This document shows, piece after piece, positions 7,054 through 15,481 of a stretch of DNA of 29,173 nucleotides (position 1 is the first letter of the stretch; every line of letters begins with the position of its first letter). Both the position numbers and the translations under genes were made by a program. The notes under the pieces are model-generated. The model worked only from the letters and a program-made list of their open reading frames with translations, was not told the DNA's origin and made no database searches. Source of the stretch: an uncultured Lachnospiraceae bacterium (GTDB taxonomy: Bacteria > Bacillota > Clostridia > Lachnospirales > Lachnospiraceae); assembly GCA_910588825.1 (NCBI GenBank), contig CAJURF010000043.1, forward strand, positions 1 through 29,173. Reading direction: 5' to 3'.

Positions 7054-7739
7054 TACGCTTCCTTCCCCCCTCTTTTTCTATCCAGCAGAAAACATAAAAT
7101 AATAAGCGCCATCGCCGGAACGATAAAACTTTCACTTCCAAAAACCAGCAGACACAGCAGGGAACATCCCACCCCCGTCAGCGCAGAACGGTGCTGATTT
7201 GTCTCCTCCCATTGATTCATAAACATAACCACAAATAAGGCGGTCATCACAAATTCAATACCTGTAGTATTAAAGCGGATTACAGATCCCAGAAGCGCTC
7301 CCAGCACCGCACCGGACACCCAGTAAATCTGATTGAGCAGTGTTACAAAAAACATAAACCATCCCCTGTCCACATCCTCAGGCGGTGTGACAGCGCAGTT
7401 AATCGTAAAAGATTCATCACACATTCCAAAAATCAGATATGGCTTTTTCCAGCCTGTATTTTTATACTTCTCCAGCATGGAAATACCGTAAAACAAATGG
7501 CGGGCATTTACCATCAATGCCAGGAAAAAGGCATGGAGAGGCTGGAAGGCGGATAACAGTAAATTAACCGTGACAAACTCCATGGACCCGGCAAAAATAA
7601 ATAAACTCATCAACAGCGGATAGAAAAAAGAAAACCCTTTGCTTCTCATCAGGAACCCATAAGACATTCCGAGAAACAAAAAGCCTGCGCAGATAGGTAA
7701 TGTATATGGCAGAGCCGCCTTAAATGCCTTCTTTTTCAT
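7053..7739 (-). CDS. azlC: AzlC permease, branched-chain amino acid exporter
   Basis: The 228-residue permease has the AzlC N-terminus: AALPYTLPICAGFLFLGMSYGFLM with the conserved P-x3-G-x5-G-x-S/A-G pattern, followed by MEFVTVNLL and the NARHLFYG motif. AzlC with AzlD exports branched-chain amino acids across the cytoplasmic membrane. I chose ATG 7739 because AGGAGGAG lies seven bases upstream; 27 codons of open frame upstream lack a ribosome-binding site. The gene is driven by promoter copy C. Two identical 10-mers ACATATGTAT (7830-7839 and 7871-7880), 41 bp apart, flank the transcription start and may be operator sites. Confidence 0.9.
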   Translation of the reverse strand: MKKKAFKAALPYTLPICAGFLFLGMSYGFLMRSKGFSFFYPLLMSLFIFAGSMEFVTVNLLLSAFQPLHAFFLALMVNARHLFYGISMLEKYKNTGWKKPYLIFGMCDESFTINCAVTPPEDVDRGWFMFFVTLLNQIYWVSGAVLGALLGSVIRFNTTGIEFVMTALFVVMFMNQWEETNQHRSALTGVGCSLLCLLVFGSESFIVPAMALIILCFLLDRKRGGKEA

Positions 7740-7865
7740 GGCCGTTCTCCTCCTGAAGTCCCTGTGCTCTCTGGACGGCGCACTTGATTTTTTCATGAAA
7801 GACTTATATAATAGACACATTGTATAGGGACATATGTATTACAAGCTGAATATACTGCCTTTCAT

Positions 7866-7894
7866 ATTTTACATATGTATCGTTTATTTGTCAA
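7866..7894 (-). promoter_or_regulatory. Sigma-A promoter, module copy C, for azlCD
   Basis: TTGACA (7894-7889), 17-bp spacer, TAAAAT (7871-7866) on the minus strand. The spacer contains the palindrome TACATATGTA. The same 10-mer ACATATGTAT recurs at 7830-7839 in the leader. Similarity to copies A and B extends downstream of the -10 (ATGAAAGGC and, with copy A, GTATATTCA). Confidence 0.78.
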
Positions 7895-7917
7895 ACTGTA
7901 ACTGTTCAAGGCCCTAT

Positions 7918-8073
7918 GGAACTGTTAAGAAATAACTTTTAAATAGTGCGCAGGATTTTTCTTCGAGAGCGGCCCTCAAAAATCAGGCGCATAGCGGGCT
8001 ATGTAACTGATTTTTGAGGGGTGCTGTCGTAGAAAAAGACAAGCAATATAAAAAGTTGTTTTTGAACAGTTCC
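7918..8073. repeat. About 156-bp imperfect palindrome between azlC and fdhD
   Basis: The two halves are inverted copies. A perfect 14-bp arm (7973-7986 with 8007-8020) flanks a 6-bp core stem (7990-7995 with 7998-8003). Outside this the arms continue with scattered mismatches to GGAACTGTT at 7918 and its complement ending at 8073. It could form a long cruciform or RNA hairpin. There is no open reading frame of note and no terminal T-run. It lies just upstream of the azlC -35 and ends 42 bp before the fdhD start, so it fills the whole divergent promoter region. It may be a miniature inverted-repeat element. Confidence 0.7.
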
Positions 8074-8115
8074 GCAGGGCAGGCATCCATTGGAAAACGC
8101 TTTCGGAGGAATAAA

Positions 8116-8970
8116 ATGCACATCAATGAGCAATATCGAGATCTGACATTATTAGAATCCACCCCCTATCAGTACATAGGACGGGATGGAACTTGTAAAA
8201 AGGAATCTGAACCTGTTTTAAAAGAACACTTACTGGAAGTTTACATCAATGACCAGCTGACCATGAAGCTGATTGCCATCCCGGAGTTTCTGACAGAACT
8301 GGTTCTGGGCCGCCTGCTGACTGAGGGTATCATCCATTCCACAGACCAGGTAAAGCAGATTTATATCTGTGAATACGGCACAAGGGCAAAGGTTATTTTG
8401 ACAGAAACCAAAAGAAATGAATCAGAAGATTATGTGGAAATCACCCCATCCTGCTGTACAGGAAATCATATTTTAAACGGCTGGTTCCAGAGCCAGGAGC
8501 CCATCCGCCCAGTTTCCCCCATCCCCTGGAACGCCTCCCAGGTGTTTGCGCTGGCAGACCGCTTTTCCGACGGCATGCCTCTACACCAAAAAACCTGGGC
8601 CACTCACAGCTGCTTTCTGGCACAGGGAGACAGCCTGCTTTTTCAATGCGAAGACATTGGACGGCACAACGCCATGGACAAAGCAATCGGCTTCGCCCTG
8701 CGGCAGAACATAGACCTGCATAAATGTATCGTCTACTCCAGCGGCCGGGTTCCCACAGATATGGCAGTCAAAGCAATCCGCGCCGGAATTCCGATTCTGG
8801 CAAGCAAAGCCTCACCTTCCAGAGAAGCGGTAACGCTGGCCGGGCAGTATGGATTGACCCTGGTCTGCGCGGCAAGGCGTGACCGTATGAAACTGTTTGC
8901 AGGAACGCCTCCTGTCTCAGGCGGGCAAAATGATGATACTTCTCATCCTGGCCAGCGTACTGGGATATGA
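8116..8970 (+). CDS. fdhD: FdhD, formate dehydrogenase accessory sulfurtransferase
   Basis: The 284-residue protein matches FdhD throughout, with the well-conserved CEDIGRHNAMDKAIG segment and SSGRVPTDMAVKAIRAGIPILASKASPS. FdhD transfers sulfur from a cysteine desulfurase to the molybdenum cofactor of formate dehydrogenase and is needed for its activity. The usual sulfur-carrying CxxC is replaced here by adjacent C113-C114 in SCCTGN. ATG 8116 is chosen for its GGAGG at eight bases; the upstream open frame runs into the palindrome and is not supported. The last 20 residues or so (rich in G, T, Q, D) go beyond the usual end of the family. It fits with the iron-sulfur gene at the left edge. Confidence 0.93.
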   Translation: MHINEQYRDLTLLESTPYQYIGRDGTCKKESEPVLKEHLLEVYINDQLTMKLIAIPEFLTELVLGRLLTEGIIHSTDQVKQIYICEYGTRAKVILTETKRNESEDYVEITPSCCTGNHILNGWFQSQEPIRPVSPIPWNASQVFALADRFSDGMPLHQKTWATHSCFLAQGDSLLFQCEDIGRHNAMDKAIGFALRQNIDLHKCIVYSSGRVPTDMAVKAIRAGIPILASKASPSREAVTLAGQYGLTLVCAARRDRMKLFAGTPPVSGGQNDDTSHPGQRTGI

Positions 8971-9012
8971 ATTGAAAACTTATTGTAAAATAGTTCATAA
9001 ATACCCATATAC

Positions 9013-10146
9013 TTAGTGAGAACACCTCTCCCGCCGCTCCATATCCTCACACACCAGCCGGTAAACTGCCGCCACAATGGGCACTCCGATCATCATGCCC
9101 ACAATCCCCCACAGCTTTCCGCCGATTGTCACAGCCGCCAGCACCCAGAGTGCCGGAAGTCCAATGGATTTTCCCACCACCCTGGGATAAATCAGATTTC
9201 CTTCCAGCTGCTGGAGAACAACAATGAATACCAGGAACAAAACAGCTTTCAGAGGCGATACCGTCAAAATCATAATGGCGCCCACACCGGCTCCGATATA
9301 GGCTCCGGCTATGGGAATCAGCGCCGTAAATCCAATGAGGGTTCCGATCATACCCGCATAAGGGAACCGGAGAACCACCATCCCGGCAAAGCACAGAACA
9401 CCAAGTATCAACGCCTCTGTACACTGGCCTACAATATACTTGCGAAAGGAATCATTCAGTACGGACAATCCGTACAAAATCTTTTCACTCCATTTTTCCG
9501 GCAGATAATGCCCCATCACCCGCAGGGACTGCTCTTTGATCTTCTCTTTCCCAGACAGCAGATAAATCGAGAAGACTGTCCCGATAAACACATTTACAAT
9601 AATAGAAATCGTTGAGGAAACAGCATTGATGACCACATTGGCCGCGTCCCCCAGACTGCTGGTGATCTTCTGAACAATTTTCAGGACATGCTCCATCAGG
9701 TCCATGGAGGATAACTGATACAAAACATCCTCTGGAAAGACCTCATTCATCCACTCACTGGTAAACATTCCCTCTATGGCAGGGGGAATTTCCGCAGTGA
9801 GAAACTTCACACAGGATACCAGCTCCGGAATCACAGTTCCTGTCAGCCATACCAAAATAACAATCAGCGTCACGAAAGAGGCGGCCAGACACACCGGTCT
9901 GCGGCTTTTCTGAAACTTCTTTTCATGAATCTTCTTTGGAAAATAATGCCGTTCGTAAAAGTTCATCAGAATATTCAGAATATATCCCATTACAATTCCC
10001 AGAATAATCGGCCAAACCGCCTGAAACATCATTCCGGAAAACTTCACAACATATTTCCAGCCGGAAATACATACAAAGAGAACGAAAACACTAAATGCCG
10101 CCCGAAAACAATTTTTCCAGGAAATATCCCTGTCCTTTTTTTCCAT
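9013..10146 (-). CDS. AI-2E family transporter (PerM-like membrane protein)
   Basis: A 377-residue polytopic membrane protein with the AI-2E_transport family layout: two N-terminal membrane segments, a soluble stretch of about 100 residues, then several C-terminal helices containing QQLEGNLIYPRVVGKSIGLP. Members have been linked to autoinducer-2 export or to Na+/H+ transport; the substrate here is unknown. I chose ATG 10146 (AGAGG eight bases upstream) over the in-frame TTG at 10152. It starts 21 bp after the histidine kinase gene ends and is probably the last gene of the degV-RR-HK operon. It is convergent with fdhD. Confidence 0.88.
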   Translation of the reverse strand: MEKKDRDISWKNCFRAAFSVFVLFVCISGWKYVVKFSGMMFQAVWPIILGIVMGYILNILMNFYERHYFPKKIHEKKFQKSRRPVCLAASFVTLIVILVWLTGTVIPELVSCVKFLTAEIPPAIEGMFTSEWMNEVFPEDVLYQLSSMDLMEHVLKIVQKITSSLGDAANVVINAVSSTISIIVNVFIGTVFSIYLLSGKEKIKEQSLRVMGHYLPEKWSEKILYGLSVLNDSFRKYIVGQCTEALILGVLCFAGMVVLRFPYAGMIGTLIGFTALIPIAGAYIGAGVGAIMILTVSPLKAVLFLVFIVVLQQLEGNLIYPRVVGKSIGLPALWVLAAVTIGGKLWGIVGMMIGVPIVAAVYRLVCEDMERRERCSH

Positions 10147-10167
10147 ATACAAATCCTCTGTTTTGTT

Positions 10168-11247
10168 TTAGCTGTTTCTCAAATTCTTAGGCAGCATCAC
10201 AGTAAAGGCCGTTATATTATGCTCACTGTGCACCGCCACTCTCCCGCTGTGCAGATCCACCACCCGTTTCACCACCGCAAGTCCAATCCCATTTCCCTCA
10301 ATGGAATGGGAACCGTCGGCCTGATAAAATTTATTAAATATCCGCTTCTGGTTTTCCAGGGATATCTCCTCCCCTGAATTGGCCACAGAAACAGACACCT
10401 GGTCTGCCTGGTCTTCTATATCAATCTCAATCACTCCGCCGTTTGGTGAAAATTTAATGGCATTGTCGATCAGATTGATCCACACCTGCTTGAGCAGTTC
10501 CTCATTGGCAGAGATCATATATTCGCCGAACTCCACCTCAAAATCCAATTCCTTTTTCTCCCACTTATCCACCAGCAGCAAAATGCAGGAGCGCAGCTGT
10601 TCGGAAAGATTGAACCTGGACACATCTGTCAAAATCGTCTGATTCTCCACCTGGGTGAGACTCAGCACATTGGTGGCCATATAGGAAAGCCGCAGAGACT
10701 CTTCCTCAATCACATCCAGATACTCTTTTTTCTGCTCCTCCGTGAGATTCCCCCTTTTCAGCAATTTGGCAAAACCCGCGATGGAAACAATAGGAGTCTT
10801 AAATTCGTGTGAAAAATTATTGATAAAATCACTGCGCAGAACTTCCGTATTCCCCAATTCCTCCGCCATTTTATTAAAACTTTCCGAGAGCTCCGCAAAA
10901 GACGGATGCCGGGATACCGCGGAATTAAAATGCAGCCTGGCCTGAAAATCCCCGGATGCCAGACGGTTAATCTGATGGATAATATGGCTCACAAATTTCA
11001 GCGGAATCCGGATAGCCACAAATGCCACCATAGAGCCAATGGCATTGCTGATCACAACCATAAAGAGAATAATATGGCCCATGGAAAGCTCTGTATCACC
11101 GCCCGCTGATATAACCCCCAGCTGTATCAGCAGATACGTAAAAACCGCACTCATAAAAATAGTGATAAACTGAATACAGAAAACAGCCAGGGAAATAGCA
11201 AAATTTAATCCAATCCCTGTCTTTTGGCCCTGTCTTTTCAACCGCAT
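10168..11247 (-). CDS. Sensor histidine kinase (HAMP-HisKA-HATPase)
   Basis: A 359-residue membrane sensor kinase. Two membrane helices at about 13-38 and 58-80 enclose an extracellular loop of only about 20 residues, so it probably senses a membrane or intramembrane cue. A HAMP domain (about 80-133), the phosphoacceptor H147 in NFSHEFKTP, an N-box with N262 (NLIDNAIKF) and the G-box GNGIGLAVVKRVV at about 318-330 are all intact. The start overlaps the end of the response regulator gene by 10 bp, so the two are a coupled pair. Confidence 0.93.
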   Translation of the reverse strand: MRLKRQGQKTGIGLNFAISLAVFCIQFITIFMSAVFTYLLIQLGVISAGGDTELSMGHIILFMVVISNAIGSMVAFVAIRIPLKFVSHIIHQINRLASGDFQARLHFNSAVSRHPSFAELSESFNKMAEELGNTEVLRSDFINNFSHEFKTPIVSIAGFAKLLKRGNLTEEQKKEYLDVIEEESLRLSYMATNVLSLTQVENQTILTDVSRFNLSEQLRSCILLLVDKWEKKELDFEVEFGEYMISANEELLKQVWINLIDNAIKFSPNGGVIEIDIEDQADQVSVSVANSGEEISLENQKRIFNKFYQADGSHSIEGNGIGLAVVKRVVDLHSGRVAVHSEHNITAFTVMLPKNLRNS

Positions 11248-11912
11248 TTTACCGCCTTATATCCCAGCCCTCTCACAGACTCAATTTTAAATTCCTCCCA
11301 GTCTTCAAAACGCCTGCGCAGCCGGCCGATGTGAACAGTAACCGTCTCCCAGCCAGTCTCACTTTGTGCACCCCAGATTTCATCCATCAGCTGAATCCGG
11401 GTAAAAATTTTTCCGGGATAGGACAAAAGTTTATATAACAGCATAAATTCTTTCTGGGGAAGCTCCTGCATCTGCCCCGGCTTTTTCACCGTAAAAGAAT
11501 CATAATCTAAAACCACATCACCTATGACGATTTTCCGTTCATTGACAATCTGTGCCCTGCGCAAAAGCGCCTTGATGCGCAGCAGCATTTCCTCTTCGTC
11601 GATGGGCTTTGTCATATAATCGTCAGTTCCCACAAGAAACCCTTTATGCTTGTCCCTGGGAAGCTGTCTGGCGGAAATCATGAGAATCGGCAGATTATTC
11701 TGGTTCTCACGCAGCAGTTTCGTGAATTCATAGCCATCCATTTTTGGCATCATCACATCCAGCACCGCAAGGTCAATATGCTCCCTGTCCATTACCGCCA
11801 GGGCATCTTCCCCGTTTTCGGCTGTATGTACCGTGTACATTTCACTCTCAAGCACAGCCTTCAACAGCCGCCTGGTATTTTTATCATCATCCACAACCAG
11901 AATATGAATCAT
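11238..11912 (-). CDS. OmpR-family response regulator
   Basis: The 224-residue protein has a receiver domain with acidic pocket D8/D9, phosphoacceptor D52 (VLDVMMPKMDG) and K102, followed by a winged-helix DNA-binding domain (about 125-222) ending in the typical TVHIGRLRRRFE and SVRGLGYK motifs. Its start shares ATGA with the degV stop (4-bp overlap) and its end overlaps the kinase gene. The target promoter is not evident. Confidence 0.94.
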   Translation of the reverse strand: MIHILVVDDDKNTRRLLKAVLESEMYTVHTAENGEDALAVMDREHIDLAVLDVMMPKMDGYEFTKLLRENQNNLPILMISARQLPRDKHKGFLVGTDDYMTKPIDEEEMLLRIKALLRRAQIVNERKIVIGDVVLDYDSFTVKKPGQMQELPQKEFMLLYKLLSYPGKIFTRIQLMDEIWGAQSETGWETVTVHIGRLRRRFEDWEEFKIESVRGLGYKAVKCG

Positions 11913-12766
11913 ATGCCCCCACCATTTTCCCGCTTCTTATAGGAAACCGCAATGCAGTCCGTACCGCAGTGGGTGCCGATAATCCCGCCGATGGGATAAA
12001 GACGGCACCGTCCCTCCAGATGAAACTTCTTTTCTGTCTCCCCCATAAAATCTTCCATAATCCTGCGGTTAGAGGTATACCCAAAGTACACAGGAAAATC
12101 AGGGTCTATGCCATCATTTTCTATCCTGGCATACAACTTATCAATTCCCGCTTTCCTTCCCCTCACCTTTGCCATAGTCTTCAGAATCGTATCCTCCAGG
12201 ACAATCACCGGCTTAATATGCAGAGCTTCCCCGATAACAGCCAGCCCCGCCGGAATTCTTCCGCCCATTTTCAGATAGACCAGTGTATCCACCACTCCGC
12301 AGACCACAATCTGGTCTCTCATTTCCTCGATCTTTTGGGCAATTTCTTCTGCACCTGCCCCCTCTTCGCGGAGCTTAACCGCGTATTCCACAGCCATTCT
12401 CTGGGCCATAATCGCCTGATGGGTATCCACAATAAAAATCCTCTCATACCCGGACAGTTCCCTGGCCACCCGCGCCGACTCCACCGTTCCGCTCAGGCCC
12501 CCGGATAATGTAAGCACCAGCACATCATCCCCCGCCTGCCTGGCTTTCTCAAAAATCTCCAGGTACAGCTCCGGAGACGGACAGCTTGTCTTGGGCAGAG
12601 AGTCTGACTGTTTCAGCCGCCTATAGAAAACATCAAAATCCTCATCCCGCTCCTGGGGACACTCCCCGTCTTCAAAGGTAATCGTAAGGGGTACGAGGCG
12701 GATGTTCATATCCTCTGCCTGGCCCACAGTAAGATCGGATGCGGTATCTGTTACAATCTGCAGCAT
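11909..12766 (-). CDS. DegV family fatty-acid-binding protein
   Basis: The 285-residue protein begins MLQIVTDTASDL and contains TSCPSPELY at about 60-68 and LTLSGGLSGT at about 85-94, the two regions that in DegV/FakB proteins bind the fatty-acid carboxylate. FakB-type proteins present fatty acids to a FakA kinase; no FakA gene is in view. The ATG at 12766 is preferred over an in-frame TTG at 12784, since GGAGG lies between them. Co-transcription with a two-component system and an AI-2E transporter suggests an envelope or lipid link, which is inference. Confidence 0.9.
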   Translation of the reverse strand: MLQIVTDTASDLTVGQAEDMNIRLVPLTITFEDGECPQERDEDFDVFYRRLKQSDSLPKTSCPSPELYLEIFEKARQAGDDVLVLTLSGGLSGTVESARVARELSGYERIFIVDTHQAIMAQRMAVEYAVKLREEGAGAEEIAQKIEEMRDQIVVCGVVDTLVYLKMGGRIPAGLAVIGEALHIKPVIVLEDTILKTMAKVRGRKAGIDKLYARIENDGIDPDFPVYFGYTSNRRIMEDFMGETEKKFHLEGRCRLYPIGGIIGTHCGTDCIAVSYKKRENGGGI

Positions 12767-12833
12767 ATCATTTATGACCTCCAATCATTATATTTCAGTT
12801 TTCTATACCTGCCAGAAATTTTAACAGAGAAAT

Positions 12834-13560
12834 CTAAACTGAAACGAAACTGGTGAAATATTCCTGCTGCTCCAGACAGCGGACAGACCTGGCAAATTTC
12901 CTGGGTTTAATCATCGTGTACTCTCTGAAATCAGAGATAGCTGACTGATACCCATTTTTTAATAGGAAGAATGCCGGTCATATAGGCCGCCGCAAATATT
13001 TTCGCCGTCGTCCCGCTGCTCTTGAACAGACTGCGCAGGAATTCCAGATACTCCCACTGGACCTCCGGATTTTCCCGAATGGGCGCATCCCACTCATCAA
13101 TGATCATGACAAATTTGCTACCGGAAACCTCAGCCGCATGGATCATAACTGCCGGAAGCTCATCGCTCACAGAAGCTTCCAGATACGCTGTCTTCAATTC
13201 CTCCGTAATCTTTGCGCTTAAATAAGGGACTATGGTCTTAAAATTATCTGTAAATGGCTTGATATATGTCATATCAACATAGATCACATTATATTGGTTC
13301 AAATACTGTTCATAGCTTTCGTCTCTGCTGATATCTTTCCCCCTGAACAGTTTCGAAGAATCACAGCTCCTGTCATAATAGGCACAGAGCATCTGCGCCG
13401 CAAATGATTTGCCGAATCTCCGCGGCCTGCTGATACAGGTAAGTCTTCTGGGTGTCTCAATGGTTTTATTAATCAGGCCGATCAGACCCGTTTTATCCAC
13501 ATATTGATCGTTCAATATTCCGGTAAAAGCACTGTTGCCGGGGTTTACGTATGTTCCCAA
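12834..13560 (-). pseudogene. AAA-ATPase_like gene, frameshifted and truncated
   Basis: The first 199 residues match the family start (GTYVNPGNSAF, SRPRRFGKSFAAQML as Walker A, FVMIIDEWDAP as Walker B). The frame then breaks at the run of six T at 12955-12960. Shifting by one base restores the expected continuation, KNGYQSAISDFREYTMI then KPRKFA, before it decays and stops at 12834. The C-terminal few hundred residues, including the nuclease-like domain, are missing. The start codon has become TTG and there is no ribosome-binding site. All of this indicates a dead copy related to the gene at 827-2548. Confidence 0.82.
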
Positions 13561-13598
13561 GGAAAATCCACATCCAGACTCTGCAGCTTTTTATGTTA

Positions 13599-15194
13599 CT
13601 ATACTACAACTTCCACCAGTTCTCTGCCGCCAATTTGGATACGGCAAAGGCCGGTTTTCTTATTCTTATTAAAATTATAGCTGAGCAGATACCCTCTATC
13701 CAGATGGCAGGCATCCAGATAACCGGCAAGCTGCCTCCGGCCCCGCTGGTGATAGGCGCCGCCCCTCCAGATTTTCAGCTCAATCACAAACCGCTCTCCC
13801 AGATAATCAATCACCAGATCCATCCGCTCATGACTGCGGGTTTCCGCTTCAATATAATAATTTCCTGTCCCATTAATCAGCGGTTTGAGAAACAACAGAA
13901 ACCTCCTGCGGCCTTCCGCCTCGTCCAACACCTCATACTTGTCCCCATAAATGTCGTGAAAACTGACTGCATACCATTCCAGTATCCCCTCCATATCCAG
14001 GCGGCCATCTTTCACAAAACGGCTCCGCCCCTCTGTGCCGGCCCTGCACAGGGAAATATACTGGGCCTCATAAGACTTTATGAAAAAATTATACAGACGG
14101 GTCTCAAAAATCCGGTTGGCCACTTTCACAAACCCCTGTTCATTTTTCACAAATCCGTACATCTCAGCTTCGTCAATGACTGCGTCGTCCGGATTATACG
14201 CAATCATTTCCCCTGAGAAAAGGATTCTCTGAAGCATCTGGTTCAGTTCCGGAAGGTCATGCACCTTCCCCATCAGGGATTCAAACAGAGTGTTCTTTTC
14301 CATTAAAATACACCCCACGGCCTCGCTGATTCCATCCTGTGTCCATAAAGCCCCCTCTTTCCCAGGCTGTCTGCCTCCTGCCGTTTTCTCATCAATCAGC
14401 TGGCAGATTCTGCTGACAAGAAAGGGATAACCGTCTGTATAGTCATAAATCTCCTGCGCGGTAACAGACACATCCATTCCTGTATGATGGTCAAGCCCGT
14501 ACTCGGCAAGCATTCCCCCTATTCCCTCTGCAGTCAGCCTCATGTCAATTTTGAAATCAGCGGCAATGTTCCAGGGACTGTTGAACTTGTGAGTACCTTC
14601 TGGATTCAGTTTCCACTTAAGATTTTTCACATCCGTTACACCGGCCAGAACAACAGACTGAAAAGTCCGATAATTCAAATCTCTCTCCCGTTCTATATAC
14701 TGAAGCCTTAACTGCGCCAGGAAATCAAGGAAAACCTGATTATTGGCCGCCGTATCCACTTCATCGATAAACATGACCACCGGCTTTTCAGAAGATTGGC
14801 ACCATGCGGCGAGAGTCATAAAAAGTTCATCCAATGCCGCCTGTCCTTCCCTCCTCCTGATATATTCATCAATCTCATCCACAATTTTACTAGGCATTCC
14901 AGCCCTTTCTGCTTTCATATGGAGCTGGCGGCAGAAGGCTTTGACAAATTTCTCTTCCGACTGGAATCCCGAACCCCCGATTCCCTGAAAATCCAGGCTT
15001 AAAATGGCGTAATCATTTTCCAGATAGCGGGCAAGGGCAGTCAGTGTGGTGGTCTTTCCATACTGGCGTGCCCTGTTGACAGTAAAGTATTTCCCGGAAT
15101 CCACCATGGCCTTCATCTGTTCCATGCGGCTGCTAAGATCAACCATATAATGCCTGTCAGGGATGCATACACCTGTTGTGTTGAATGTTTTCAT
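13599..15194 (-). CDS. AAA-like ATPase with C-terminal PD-(D/E)XK nuclease-like domain
   Basis: A 531-residue protein of the AAA-like family common in gut Firmicutes and cyanobacteria. A degenerate Walker A reads RARQYGKTTT at 41-50 and Walker B is VVMFIDEVD at 139-147. The C-terminal domain has M-D459-LVIDY and VIE472-L-K474, a PD-(D/E)XK core. The frame is intact and of normal length. The function is unknown; related proteins are seen in many divergent copies per genome. The start has AAAGG upstream. The last 110 bp are almost duplicated at 15254-15370, in a collapsed relative just upstream. Confidence 0.85.
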   Translation of the reverse strand: MKTFNTTGVCIPDRHYMVDLSSRMEQMKAMVDSGKYFTVNRARQYGKTTTLTALARYLENDYAILSLDFQGIGGSGFQSEEKFVKAFCRQLHMKAERAGMPSKIVDEIDEYIRRREGQAALDELFMTLAAWCQSSEKPVVMFIDEVDTAANNQVFLDFLAQLRLQYIERERDLNYRTFQSVVLAGVTDVKNLKWKLNPEGTHKFNSPWNIAADFKIDMRLTAEGIGGMLAEYGLDHHTGMDVSVTAQEIYDYTDGYPFLVSRICQLIDEKTAGGRQPGKEGALWTQDGISEAVGCILMEKNTLFESLMGKVHDLPELNQMLQRILFSGEMIAYNPDDAVIDEAEMYGFVKNEQGFVKVANRIFETRLYNFFIKSYEAQYISLCRAGTEGRSRFVKDGRLDMEGILEWYAVSFHDIYGDKYEVLDEAEGRRRFLLFLKPLINGTGNYYIEAETRSHERMDLVIDYLGERFVIELKIWRGGAYHQRGRRQLAGYLDACHLDRGYLLSYNFNKNKKTGLCRIQIGGRELVEVVV

Positions 15195-15251
15195 GGCTTT
15201 CCCTTTCTTTTATAACAAACCTTACTGTTTCCCAGCTGTCTGCTGTCCCAC

Positions 15252-15464
15252 TTACACCACAACCTCCACCAGTTCCCTGCGGCCAATTTGGATGCGGCAA
15301 AGGCCGGTTTTCTTATTCTTATTAAAATTATAGCTGAGCAGATACCCTCTATCCAGATGGCAGGCATCCACCATTTTCTTAACTTCTTCCAGCCGCTGGG
15401 ATAAGTCCACCATATAATGATATTCCGGCATACGCGCTGCGATTGTGTTAAATATTTTCGACAT
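15252..15464 (-). pseudogene. Internally deleted relative of the AAA/PD-(D/E)XK gene
   Basis: The 70-residue product joins an N-terminus typical of the family (PEYHYMVDLSQRLEEVKKMVD) directly to the last 38 residues of the neighbouring 531-residue protein, in frame. About 460 internal residues, including both Walker motifs and the nuclease core, are gone. DNA 15295-15370 is identical to 13642-13717, with a few changes on the stop-codon side. It looks like a full-length tandem copy that lost its middle by recombination. It has only a weak ribosome-binding site and is probably not functional. Confidence 0.8.
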
Positions 15465-15481
15465 ATTTTAAGTAAAACCTC

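Noticed and set aside
7973..8020. Inner palindrome as a Rho-independent terminator
   Set aside because: The stem is strong but neither end is followed by a run of U, and it lies upstream of both divergent genes.
8014..8115. N-terminal extension of fdhD
   Set aside because: The open frame enters the palindrome and begins at TTG without a ribosome-binding site; ATG 8116 with GGAGG is far better.
8930..9016. 28-codon frame with a hydrophobic start (MMILLILASVLGYEL) overlapping the fdhD end
   Set aside because: GGCGGG lies upstream, but the frame is short, has no recognisable family and overlaps the fdhD tail; most likely chance, though it could mark a frameshifted neighbour.
11744..12508. Long plus-strand frame opposite the response regulator and degV
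   Set aside because: It is antisense to two clear family members and its translation is rich in His, Pro and Gln as expected for a shadow frame.
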